Part shown: positions 1-5,835 of the stretch, one piece after another | How positions within the stretch are numbered: position 1 is the first letter of the stretch | How the letters are laid out: every line of letters begins with the position of its first letter | NCBI GenBank assembly: GCA_001786805.1 | Contig: MFTJ01000026.1 | Location: 1-7,875 of the forward strand | DNA from: Candidatus Nomurabacteria bacterium RIFCSPHIGHO2_01_FULL_39_10 | GTDB lineage: Bacteria > Patescibacteriota > Minisyncoccia > Phycocordibacterales > UBA9973 | Direction of reading: 5' to 3' | DNA length: 7,875 nucleotides | Position numbers and translations under genes: made by a program | Notes under the pieces: generated by a model | Databases searched by the model: none | What the model was told of the DNA's origin: nothing | The model's input: only the letters and a program-made list of their open reading frames with translations

Positions 1-488
1 ATAATTTTACAGGCGTCTTCTTCGATGTTGATACCGGTGATGCGGACATCTCCTTGAGATGTTGAGATGATGCCGTTTCTTGCGACTAACGCAGTGCGTT
101 GAAAACCGGAAGTGTTTGAGCCGTCGATGACGGTTTTACGCATGACTTGGACTATTGGAATGATATCGGCAGAGGTTAGTTTTGAGAATTGTAATACAGT
201 ATATAATGCGTCTTGGTTGAGCAGATGAGGAGGTTCGGAATCGGTTTCAACCAAACAGGTGGTGTCGTGATAGCCTTGGTAGATGAATTGTTTTTGTTTG
301 CGTTGTTCTTCTTTTGCGGCGATGTCAATTTCGCCGCTTTCACCCGCGGATGCTCGTAATACGCGTGTGATTTGGAAATGGGGTTGATCGTCACGCATAG
401 TTGTGGGACAGTTGCAGAAGAGTTTTTTGCCTTCCAATTGTTGATGGATTTCGATTCCACATTTGAGGCCGAGTTTTTCTAGTGACAT
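1..488 (-). CDS. gatE: Glutamyl-tRNA(Gln) amidotransferase subunit E, N-terminal part (runs off the window)
   Basis: GatE and GatD form the archaeal amidotransferase that converts Glu-tRNA(Gln) to Gln-tRNA(Gln). GatE activates the glutamate with ATP and receives ammonia made by GatD. The frame gives 162 codons from ATG at 488 down to base 1, open to the window edge; about a quarter of the usual length of roughly 620 aa is present. Visible family blocks are LKCGIEIHQQL (residues 8-18), KLFCNCPT (22-29), TRVLRASAGESGEID (41-55), TCLVETDSEPPH (77-88), VMRKTVIDGSNTSGFQRTAL (115-134) and INIEEDA (153-159). The invariant DGSNTSGFQRT stretch and the EIHQQL opening separate it from bacterial GatB. 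A TATA-like box lies about 26 bp upstream and there is no Shine-Dalgarno, which suggests a leaderless mRNA. It is one of the best pieces of evidence that the host is archaeal. Identity is recognised from conserved motifs, not from a search. Confidence 0.95.
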   Translation of the reverse strand, partial: MSLEKLGLKCGIEIHQQLEGKKLFCNCPTTMRDDQPHFQITRVLRASAGESGEIDIAAKEEQRKQKQFIYQGYHDTTCLVETDSEPPHLLNQDALYTVLQFSKLTSADIIPIVQVMRKTVIDGSNTSGFQRTALVARNGIISTSQGDVRITGINIEEDACKI

Positions 489-510
489 ACCGTGTGGGAA
501 TGGAAGGATG

Positions 511-518
511 TTTAAAAA
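511..518 (-). promoter_or_regulatory. TATA box of gatE
   Basis: Read on the minus strand this is TTTTTAAA, preceded by CC. Its centre is about 26 bp before the gatE ATG, so the expected transcription start falls at or next to the start codon. The 12 bases before the ATG contain no Shine-Dalgarno-like sequence, consistent with leaderless translation. The 99-base gap between gatE and the upstream GGDEF gene holds nothing else recognisable apart from AT-rich sequence, so gatE probably has its own promoter although both genes face the same way. Confidence 0.5.
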
Positions 519-587
519 GGTTTAGGATTTTTTAGAGGGAAAGTGGGCTGTACGCTATATAATTAGAGATATAATTATTGAGATAAT

Positions 588-2123
588 TTACGCACTTACC
601 ACTCTATTTCTTCCTTCTCTTTTTGCGGTATATAACGCTTTATCTGCGTTTTCAAAGAGTTCTTGCGCGGTGGAATTTGCTTTACAATCTTCAGGGTAGG
701 TGGCAACGCCAATGGAGACGGTTATTGGTTGATTTGTCTTAGGATTGAGTGGTTGAGGATTTTCTGTTGGCAGCAGTTCACGCAGTTTATTGGCGATAGT
801 GAGGGCATTTGCTTTTGAGGTATTAGGTAATAGTAAGATGAATTCTTCGCCGCCATAGCGAATAAATATATCCGTTTTACGAATGTGATGCATAATGGTT
901 TTTGCCATATTTTGAAGGATTTTATCTCCGGTTGCGTGGCCGTAGGTGTCGTTGAATTGTTTAAAGTAATCGATATCAAAGATGAGTAAGGAGAAGAAAT
1001 TTTTGGTACGCTCGTATTGATACGATAATTTCTCGAATTCTTCATAATACATTGGTTTGGTGTATGCACTGGTTAAAGAGTCAAAGCGTTTTTCCCATAA
1101 CGAACTTTCAAAACTCTTACGGGTGGAACGCATCTTTTCAATCACTTTTGGTTTGGTGTCTTTGATGAAATAAGTCACTTGAGGATCTAAAAATTGAGGA
1201 ATTAATTCAAGTTGAGAAAAAAATTCTAAGACTTCTTCAGGAGTGGTCATGGTGTTGTATTCAAGCAGTATTTCGGGAAGGTTAATTTTTGGCCGTTTGA
1301 ATCCTAACGCATGATACCATTTTTGCGGTTTTTGCGCAAGAAGGTTGTTGATGAGATCTAGAGAGGTGACTTTTTGGTCGTTATATTTTTGAAAGGGAAC
1401 ATAGAATTCATTTTTGATACGAAGCTGTACATTTTTGAGTTGTTTTGTTTCTTCGATAAATCTATCTGTCAGCGTACGTAATTGAGTGATGTCGGAGGGA
1501 ATGGTTTGTTTTGTTTCGTAGGTTTGCAATTTGGTTAAGATTTCTTTTTCTTGAATGATGATACTTTGATAAAATTGGAGCAATTGACGAAACGTGTCAA
1601 GAAGATTTTGAATATGAGTGTCAAGAGATAAGGCAATTTTTTCCTGTTTATACGCGAGGTTGAGACGTTGGCGGATAGCTTCGACATTTTTTTTTAAGAT
1701 AGGAGATTTAAATCCGTGAGGTAAGACTTTGTTGAGGTGAGCGAAACGATCAATAGTTAGAGCATTTACATTGTTCAATGCATCTATCTCTTCATTTAGT
1801 AAAGGACGATATCGAGAGAGACCATATTCTTCATAGACTTCGGTTGTGATTATGCCTTTTTTTGTGTCTAGATCGGCTAGAGTTTGAGCGATTAATGAAG
1901 AGATTTCGACACGTTGTTGGTTAGTCCATGATTTTTGTTTAATGACTTGTTTTAAAGCATTACTGAGCAAGGTTGTTTTTTTAAAATGGAGGATTGTGCG
2001 ACGAAAATGGTCAGGTAAATCATGAATGATGGCTTTTTCTTGGGGAGTTATGGTTGCAATAACTTGAAAAAAAGAGAGGACTTCATCTGTACTTATATCA
2101 CGACCTCTTTTTGGTTCAACCAT
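588..2123 (-). CDS. Soluble GGDEF-domain protein, predicted active diguanylate cyclase
   Basis: The C-terminal third (about residues 345-511) is a complete GGDEF domain, which makes cyclic di-GMP from two GTP. Visible motifs are DSLT (348-351), the metal-binding FDID (382-385), FKQFND (387-392), GH (395-396), the active-site loop GGEEF (424-428), SIGVA (470-474) and the closing ADKALYTAKREGRN (493-506). RKTD (415-418) lies exactly five residues before GGEEF, the position of the product-binding inhibitory RxxD site. Residues 1-340 match no domain I can name. They look almost wholly helical, charged and Gln/Leu-rich, with likely coiled coil around 150-240. There is no signal peptide or membrane segment, so the protein should be cytosolic and any sensing done by the N-terminal region. 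The motif T(D/E)EVLxFF occurs near residue 12 and again near 295, a possible faint internal repeat. The ATG at 2123 is supported by a TATA box about 28 bp upstream. It diverges from the helicase gene. GGDEF proteins are uncommon in archaea; the partner effector and phosphodiesterase are not in this window. Confidence 0.93.
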   Translation of the reverse strand: MVEPKRGRDISTDEVLSFFQVIATITPQEKAIIHDLPDHFRRTILHFKKTTLLSNALKQVIKQKSWTNQQRVEISSLIAQTLADLDTKKGIITTEVYEEYGLSRYRPLLNEEIDALNNVNALTIDRFAHLNKVLPHGFKSPILKKNVEAIRQRLNLAYKQEKIALSLDTHIQNLLDTFRQLLQFYQSIIIQEKEILTKLQTYETKQTIPSDITQLRTLTDRFIEETKQLKNVQLRIKNEFYVPFQKYNDQKVTSLDLINNLLAQKPQKWYHALGFKRPKINLPEILLEYNTMTTPEEVLEFFSQLELIPQFLDPQVTYFIKDTKPKVIEKMRSTRKSFESSLWEKRFDSLTSAYTKPMYYEEFEKLSYQYERTKNFFSLLIFDIDYFKQFNDTYGHATGDKILQNMAKTIMHHIRKTDIFIRYGGEEFILLLPNTSKANALTIANKLRELLPTENPQPLNPKTNQPITVSIGVATYPEDCKANSTAQELFENADKALYTAKREGRNRVVSA

Positions 2124-2147
2124 ACTTTAGAGAATAGGAGGAGAGGT

Positions 2148-2170
2148 TTTATAAACATTGTGTTTATAAA
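2148..2170. promoter_or_regulatory. Divergent promoter with mirror-image TATA boxes (10-bp perfect inverted repeat)
   Basis: The arms TTTATAAACA (2148-2157) and TGTTTATAAA (2161-2170) are perfect reverse complements separated by TTG. Each arm contains the palindromic TATA-like core TTTATAAA. The left core, read on the minus strand, is centred about 28 bp before the GGDEF start codon, the spacing expected for a leaderless promoter. The right core could serve the divergent helicase, placing its transcription start near 2193 with a leader of about 35 bases. A weaker TATA candidate for the helicase is TTTATC at 2191-2196. The dyad could instead, or also, be an operator for a dimeric regulator that controls both genes together. 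Confidence 0.55.
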
Positions 2171-2227
2171 TCAATAGAGTATAGAGGTGATTTATCTTTT
2201 GAGAGTTGAGAGAAAGATTCGTACGAC

Positions 2228-4177
2228 ATGCAATTTAAAACTTATACATTAGATCCGTTTCAAGAACAAGCGATTGAAGCGATAGAACAGAATTTTTCTG
2301 TCGTTGTGTCTGCGCCAACGGGAAGCGGGAAGACGTTGATTGCAGATTATATTATTGAGAAGCATAAGAATGATCCGAAGAGGATAGTTTATACGGCGCC
2401 AATTAAAGCGCTTTCTAATCAGAAGTATAAAGACTTCTGCCATGAATATGGTGAAGCGCATGTAGGATTGATGACAGGTGATGTTGTGATTAACCCTGAA
2501 GCGAAAGTTGTGATTATGACCACAGAAATCTATCGCAATATGGCTGTTAGCAATGATGCGGATTTAGCGAACATTGCGTATGTGATTTTTGATGAAGTGC
2601 ATTATATCAATGATCCCGAGCGAGGCTATGTATGGGAGGAGTCGATTATTTATAGTTCGGAGAAGATACGGTTTTTATGTTTATCGGCGACGATTCCCAA
2701 TGCAGCGGAGTTTAGCAGATGGATTCAGGCAATTAAAAAGCATCCGGTTAAAACAGTGGTTACAGAAAAAAGAAATGTGCCCTTGCAGCATCTGTTTTAT
2801 GATTATGAGTTAGGGATTACATCGCTTGAGAAGATTAAAGAGGCGTGTGAAGTGCCGTCATATCATGCGGTATTAGGTGGCGGAGGGAGGGGCAGAGGGA
2901 GAGGGAAGGGGCAGAGAGAGAAAGTGCCTGAGCCAAATCATGTTGATCTCATTTTGGATTTAGGTGCAGAGAAGCTGCCGTGTTTCTTTTTTACGTTTTC
3001 ACGCAAAGATTGTCAATTGAAAGCGCTGGAATTGGCAAAAAAAAATATTTTTGCGCGTGATACGAAGTGTGTAGAATATTTTGTGAAGAAGTTGGAAGAG
3101 GCGCCTTCGGAAATTAATAAGTTAAGTTCTACGCGAGCGATACGAGAGACGATTGCACAAGGTATTGCGTTTCATCATGCAGGATTATTACCGGTTATCA
3201 AAGAAGCGGTTGAGGAGTTATTTGCAAAAGGAATGATTAAAGTGTTATACACGACAGAAACGTTTGCGGTAGGGATAAATATGCCTGCTAAAACCGTCTG
3301 TTTTGATAATTTGCGTAAGTATGATGGGCGAAGTTTTCGCATGCTTAATACAAAAGAGTATTTTCAGATTGCGGGGAGAGCAGGACGGCGAGGGATTGAT
3401 ACGATTGGGCATGTGGTGAGTATGGTGTATCGACCGACGTTTCGCTATAAAGAGTTGAAAGATTTGACGTATAAAGATGTTGAGCCAATTCAATCGCAAT
3501 TTAGGTTGTCGATCAATACGGTGTTGAATCTAATTGAATTGAAGACGCCAGCGCAAATTGAGAAGATATTACGGTTGAGTTTTTTTTCGTATCAGAAGTT
3601 TGGGGAGAAATATGATAAGATTCCCACCAAATTGATTTTGGCGCGCTATGATAGTATTGTGCGCAGGCTTGAGAAGTTTGGGTATAGTGAGAAAGGAACG
3701 TTGACTGAGAAGGGAAAGTTTGCGGCAAAGATTTTTGCCGATGAAATTACAACGGGCGAGATTTTTGCAACGGATGTATGGCAGAGTTTAGATGAGTATC
3801 AGATATTACTTGTACTTGCGTGTTTAGTGTATGAAGAGCGGGAGATGCATAAGTTTGAGAAAGGGTTTAAAGATGAATCTCTTGTGAAGTTACATAAAGT
3901 GCTGCATGCAAGCGATTATTTGCATATGGAGAAGAAGTTTTTGTCGTTAGATCAGATGACGGTGTTAATTCATCCGATTTATCATGGGAAGACGTTTTTT
4001 GATGTGCTGGAGTTGATTAATTTGCAAGAGGGAGATTTGATACGTATTTATATGCAGATATTGGATAGATTAGGGCAGGTGAAGAAAGCTAGTACTCAGC
4101 ATCAGTTGTTAAATCGGATCACAAATTGTCAAGGGATTATCATGAAAGCGCTGGAAGGGATTTATTTGATTGATTGA
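2228..4177 (+). CDS. Ski2/Mtr4-type DExH-box RNA helicase
   Basis: An ATP-dependent superfamily 2 helicase, expected to unwind RNA 3'-5' and feed it to decay or processing machinery such as the archaeal exosome. Motifs in order: Q-motif-like FQEQAIEAI (11-19), Walker A APTGSGKT (29-36), APIKALSNQKY (57-67), DEVH box in FDEVHYIND (121-129), SAT in LSATIPN (152-158), TFSRKDC (256-262), HHAGLLP (316-322), TTETFAVGINMP (342-353) and QIAGRAGRRG (380-389). The YIND..RGYVWEE and TETFxxGxNMPAKTV wording is much closer to Mtr4/Ski2 than to Hel308. About residues 480-649 fit the helical DSHCT-type C-terminal domain. At 649 aa it is far shorter than eukaryotic Mtr4 and shows no room for the arch/KOW insertion. 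A Gly/Arg/Lys-rich linker (about 217-232) joins the two RecA domains where Mtr4 also carries a flexible insert. The ATG at 2228 is the only suitable early start; no clear Shine-Dalgarno precedes it. A substrate other than RNA cannot be excluded. Confidence 0.93.
   Translation: MQFKTYTLDPFQEQAIEAIEQNFSVVVSAPTGSGKTLIADYIIEKHKNDPKRIVYTAPIKALSNQKYKDFCHEYGEAHVGLMTGDVVINPEAKVVIMTTEIYRNMAVSNDADLANIAYVIFDEVHYINDPERGYVWEESIIYSSEKIRFLCLSATIPNAAEFSRWIQAIKKHPVKTVVTEKRNVPLQHLFYDYELGITSLEKIKEACEVPSYHAVLGGGGRGRGRGKGQREKVPEPNHVDLILDLGAEKLPCFFFTFSRKDCQLKALELAKKNIFARDTKCVEYFVKKLEEAPSEINKLSSTRAIRETIAQGIAFHHAGLLPVIKEAVEELFAKGMIKVLYTTETFAVGINMPAKTVCFDNLRKYDGRSFRMLNTKEYFQIAGRAGRRGIDTIGHVVSMVYRPTFRYKELKDLTYKDVEPIQSQFRLSINTVLNLIELKTPAQIEKILRLSFFSYQKFGEKYDKIPTKLILARYDSIVRRLEKFGYSEKGTLTEKGKFAAKIFADEITTGEIFATDVWQSLDEYQILLVLACLVYEEREMHKFEKGFKDESLVKLHKVLHASDYLHMEKKFLSLDQMTVLIHPIYHGKTFFDVLELINLQEGDLIRIYMQILDRLGQVKKASTQHQLLNRITNCQGIIMKALEGIYLID
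2885..2911 (+). other. Potential G-quadruplex motif inside the helicase gene
   Basis: Five runs of three or four G (2885-2887, 2889-2892, 2897-2899, 2903-2905, 2908-2911) are separated by loops of 1 to 4 bases on the coding strand. This fits the classical G3+N1-7 pattern and stands out in an AT-rich window. It lies in a longer purine tract that encodes the Gly/Arg linker of the helicase, so it would also be present in the mRNA. The composition may simply follow from the repeated Gly and Arg codons. Confidence 0.55.
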
Positions 4178-4298
4178 GTGGGTTTTGAGTTTAACGATTT
4201 TGATGATTGCGTTTGACGGTTGAGTGCGTTTAACTATAGGTTTAGTTATTTTAAGTTGAGAATTCAAATTACTTGATTCTTTGTTAGGACATTTTTTT
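4178..4298 (+). terminator. Convergent intergenic region with T-run, possible helicase terminator
   Basis: The helicase and the membrane protein gene converge here. The 106-base gap has no open frame worth calling. A run of seven T (4292-4298) on the plus strand lies about 115 bases after the helicase stop, inside the last codons of the opposite gene, where it encodes Lys-Lys. T-rich tracts are sufficient for archaeal transcription termination, so it may end the helicase transcript. No hairpin was found and no comparable T-run is seen on the minus strand. Confidence 0.3.
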
Positions 4299-5078
4299 AA
4301 GTACAAAAAGGTAAACCAGGTAGCCTGTGACAAGCGAAACAGCAAAAGAGAGCACTGTTCCTATAAATAACCCAAACAGGATGTAAAAATATCTTACGGC
4401 GATGGCGTAAACGCTCACATTTATTGTACCGCTGAGGACCATTACTTTCATAACGGCGGCTGAAAAATCTTTCCCATGAGCAAAATGGGTAATGATTATT
4501 GTTCCAAGAAACATTGCGGGAAATGCGGCAAAGGCACCGCCAATTAGTGGGCCTCCAATTTTAGCAAGGAATACACCAAGAACCATTATTGAACCGCCAA
4601 GTGTTCCTCTAAAAGCCAATTGGGTAGCAGTATAGTGTATTATTCTTTTTCCCTCGGATTTGACTTTTGATTTTATTTCCAAAATGAAGTACGAGATTAC
4701 TATGAAGAAGATCAATCCAATTATTGAATACAGCAGGTTATTGAAATTTAATTGTACTAAAGTCAATGAGAGGACTAACCACATGAGTAATGATGCTATG
4801 AGAGCAAAAAAGAAACTTTTTTTTGTTAACAGAAAATATACGGCTACAAAAAATCCACTAATTCCGGTAACAATGGGAACAATGGCAGTTGATTGGGAGG
4901 CAAATTGGGCTGATTGAGTCCAACCGATGAAAAAGAGGGTAACTGCAACTGTAGATGGTAAACCGGCGATAACCCCTCCAATTTTTGTTCCGTATTTTTC
5001 AGCGATGATTGTACCAAGAGTTATCCAAAGACCACCTACTATAAATGTGAGGATTAATTTTAATGCAAAAATATCCAT
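4284..5078 (-). CDS. Polytopic membrane protein with internal duplication, function unknown
   Basis: A 264-aa, strongly hydrophobic protein with about eight or nine predicted membrane segments (roughly 5-25, 33-52, 65-84, 88-108, 115-133, 158-172, 174-197, 206-227, 231-257). A basic loop (about 134-148, KSKVKSEGKR) divides it into two halves, and basic residues end the protein (KKMS). The halves carry related motifs: KIGGVIAGLPSTV at 32-44 and KIGGPLIGGAFAAFPAMF at 173-190, each GG-x3-4-G followed by a Pro within a helix. This indicates an ancient duplication of a 4-5 helix unit. The pattern recalls small GLP/FPA-motif membrane families such as DUF3147, but that link is a guess and no transport substrate can be named. 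The ATG at 5078 has a TATA box about 27 bp upstream and no Shine-Dalgarno. It converges with the helicase and does not overlap it. Confidence 0.8.
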   Translation of the reverse strand: MDIFALKLILTFIVGGLWITLGTIIAEKYGTKIGGVIAGLPSTVAVTLFFIGWTQSAQFASQSTAIVPIVTGISGFFVAVYFLLTKKSFFFALIASLLMWLVLSLTLVQLNFNNLLYSIIGLIFFIVISYFILEIKSKVKSEGKRIIHYTATQLAFRGTLGGSIMVLGVFLAKIGGPLIGGAFAAFPAMFLGTIIITHFAHGKDFSAAVMKVMVLSGTINVSVYAIAVRYFYILFGLFIGTVLSFAVSLVTGYLVYLFVLKKMS

Positions 5079-5101
5079 TGAGTTTGTTATTATTTGTACT
5101 G

Positions 5102-5108
5102 TTATAAA
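5102..5108 (-). promoter_or_regulatory. TATA box of the membrane protein gene
   Basis: On the minus strand this reads TTTATAA within CATTTATAAC, centred about 27 bp before the ATG at 5078. The 23 bases between box and start codon are AT-rich without a Shine-Dalgarno, so the transcript is probably leaderless. Confidence 0.5.
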
Positions 5109-5162
5109 TGTATCTCCTGCAGCGATTCAAAATGGACTAATTTTTAATTTTACTTGATGTAT

Positions 5163-5249
5163 GCGCACTGTTAAGTTCCCTGACGACCGTAAGGAGGAGA
5201 GTGCAACGTGCCGACCGAACGAAGTGAGGAAGAGTTGAGAAAACACCCG
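5163..5249. repeat. GC-richer non-coding stretch, candidate degenerate repeat element
   Basis: The 171 bases between the membrane protein start and the ASCH stop contain no credible gene. The right half is clearly richer in G and C than both neighbours. It holds two related blocks, CGACCGTAAGGAGGAGAGT (5184-5202) and CGACCGAACGAAGTGAGG starting at 5212 and continuing to AAGAGTT, sharing CGACCG, GAGG and AGAGT in the same order. GCACT (5165-5169) can pair with AGTGC (5200-5204). This layout suggests a copy of a dispersed intergenic element or a structured RNA. It sits at the junction between core-like and accessory-like genes. Confidence 0.35.
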
Positions 5250-5591
5250 TTAAACTGTTTTGATTCTTATTCCAAGAACACCATATTTTTTTTCATCCTC
5301 TTTAGGATAGTATTTATAACACTGAGCCACCGCTTGGTCAATAGTCCAATTAGATGCATTCCAATGTGATAATGAAATATCAGAAAATAAATCTCTAAAA
5401 GATTGATATTTTAATAAACCAACAACCTCGGTCTTGAATTCTTCTTTTAAATCCGGCAATAATGAAAATTTTATTCTATCACCTAAATTTATTGCTCTTC
5501 GTTTATCATCGTTTAATCTTACTTCAATTATTTGTTTTCCTTCTTTGATACCATAGAATCCTGCCGAAAACAGTTTCATTTGGTGTTCCAT
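5250..5591 (-). CDS. ASCH-domain (PUA-like fold) protein
   Basis: ASCH domains adopt a PUA-like beta-barrel and are thought to bind RNA or modified nucleosides. From the ATG at 5591 the product is 113 aa, the normal size of a stand-alone ASCH protein. Family features visible are an opening HQMKL (3-7), FYGIKEGKQIIEVRLND (12-28), KRRAINLGDRIKF (30-42) with the typical GD turn, a middle YQSFRDLF (62-69), and a closing YYPKEDEKKYGVLGIRI (94-110). The frame stays open upstream to a GTG at 5759, adding 56 residues. I prefer the ATG at 5591 because family members begin at this MxHxMKL position and a TATA-like box lies 25 bp upstream. The gene diverges from the DUF1016 nuclease gene, so the two may be co-regulated. 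Homologues are often found in accessory regions. The exact ligand, and whether it has a hydrolase activity as E. coli YqfB does, cannot be told. Confidence 0.85.
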   Translation of the reverse strand: MEHQMKLFSAGFYGIKEGKQIIEVRLNDDKRRAINLGDRIKFSLLPDLKEEFKTEVVGLLKYQSFRDLFSDISLSHWNASNWTIDQAVAQCYKYYPKEDEKKYGVLGIRIKTV

Positions 5592-5749
5592 AAAGTTAAA
5601 AATCAAACTGATATTATTAAAGATTACTATTCTTTGGGCGTTTTCTTGATTTAACTTAACAGTTTCTTTTCCCACTGGCCACCATCTATTGTCCAGTGCC
5701 AGAAGGTCTAAAACCTCTGTTTTTGCAGGAAAGAAACTTTCAGATGAGC
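5592..5749. other. Intergenic region between divergent genes, with possible gene remnant
   Basis: This is most of the 244-base gap between the ASCH and DUF1016 genes. On the minus strand it stays open in the ASCH frame. The translated stretch (about 5630-5730) includes LLALDNRWWPVGKETVKL, which resembles the N-terminus of DUF4143/AAA_14-type ATPases (an LLxxNxWWxxGK pattern). It lacks a good start codon and no ATPase motif follows. It may be a decayed gene end fused by chance to the ASCH frame, or non-coding. An inverted pair CACTGG (5673-5678) and CCAGTG (5693-5698) lies within it. Confidence 0.25.
5611..5621 (-). promoter_or_regulatory. TATA-like box of the ASCH gene
   Basis: On the minus strand this reads TTTAATAATAT, centred about 25 bp before the ATG at 5591. 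This matches the leaderless spacing of the other minus-strand genes here and decides the start in favour of the short, 113-aa ASCH protein rather than the GTG-started 169-aa version. Confidence 0.45.
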
Positions 5750-5767
5750 CACTGGTCACACTGGTCA
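5750..5767 (+). repeat. Perfect tandem repeat CACTGGTCA x2, operator candidate
   Basis: Two adjacent identical 9-bp units CACTGGTCA (5750-5758 and 5759-5767) end 13 bases before the TATA box of the DUF1016 gene. The same CACTGG core recurs as an inverted pair at 5673-5678 and 5693-5698, giving four copies within 95 bases. Placement directly upstream of the promoter suggests a binding site for a regulator of the nuclease gene, possibly shared with the divergent ASCH gene. Confidence 0.4.
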
Positions 5768-5780
5768 GGTGCGGATAGGG

Positions 5781-5831
5781 TTTATATAGGAATTGAAAGC
5801 GTATTGTTCTTAGGAGTATCTTAAATGAGGA
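5781..5831 (+). promoter_or_regulatory. Promoter and ribosome binding site of the DUF1016 gene
   Basis: TTTATATA (5781-5788) is a good archaeal TATA box, preceded by purine-rich GATAGGG as a possible BRE. Transcription would start near 5810, giving a leader of about 26 bases. GAGGA (5827-5831) lies four bases before the ATG at 5836 and can act as a Shine-Dalgarno, unlike the leaderless minus-strand genes. Confidence 0.55.
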
Positions 5832-5835
5832 TATA

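Noticed and set aside
176..460. 94-codon minus-strand open frame
   Set aside because: It overlaps the gatE fragment in another frame. The gatE frame carries long invariant family motifs and runs to the window edge; this one does not resemble any protein.
4660..5157. Two plus-strand open frames (4660-4917 and 4927-5157)
   Set aside because: Both lie opposite the membrane protein gene and have no recognisable features; they are antisense shadows of its regular codon pattern.
5250..5759. 169-aa version of the ASCH protein from a GTG start
   Set aside because: Family members begin near the ATG at 5591, a TATA-like box fits that start, and the GTG lies inside the CACTGGTCA tandem repeat.
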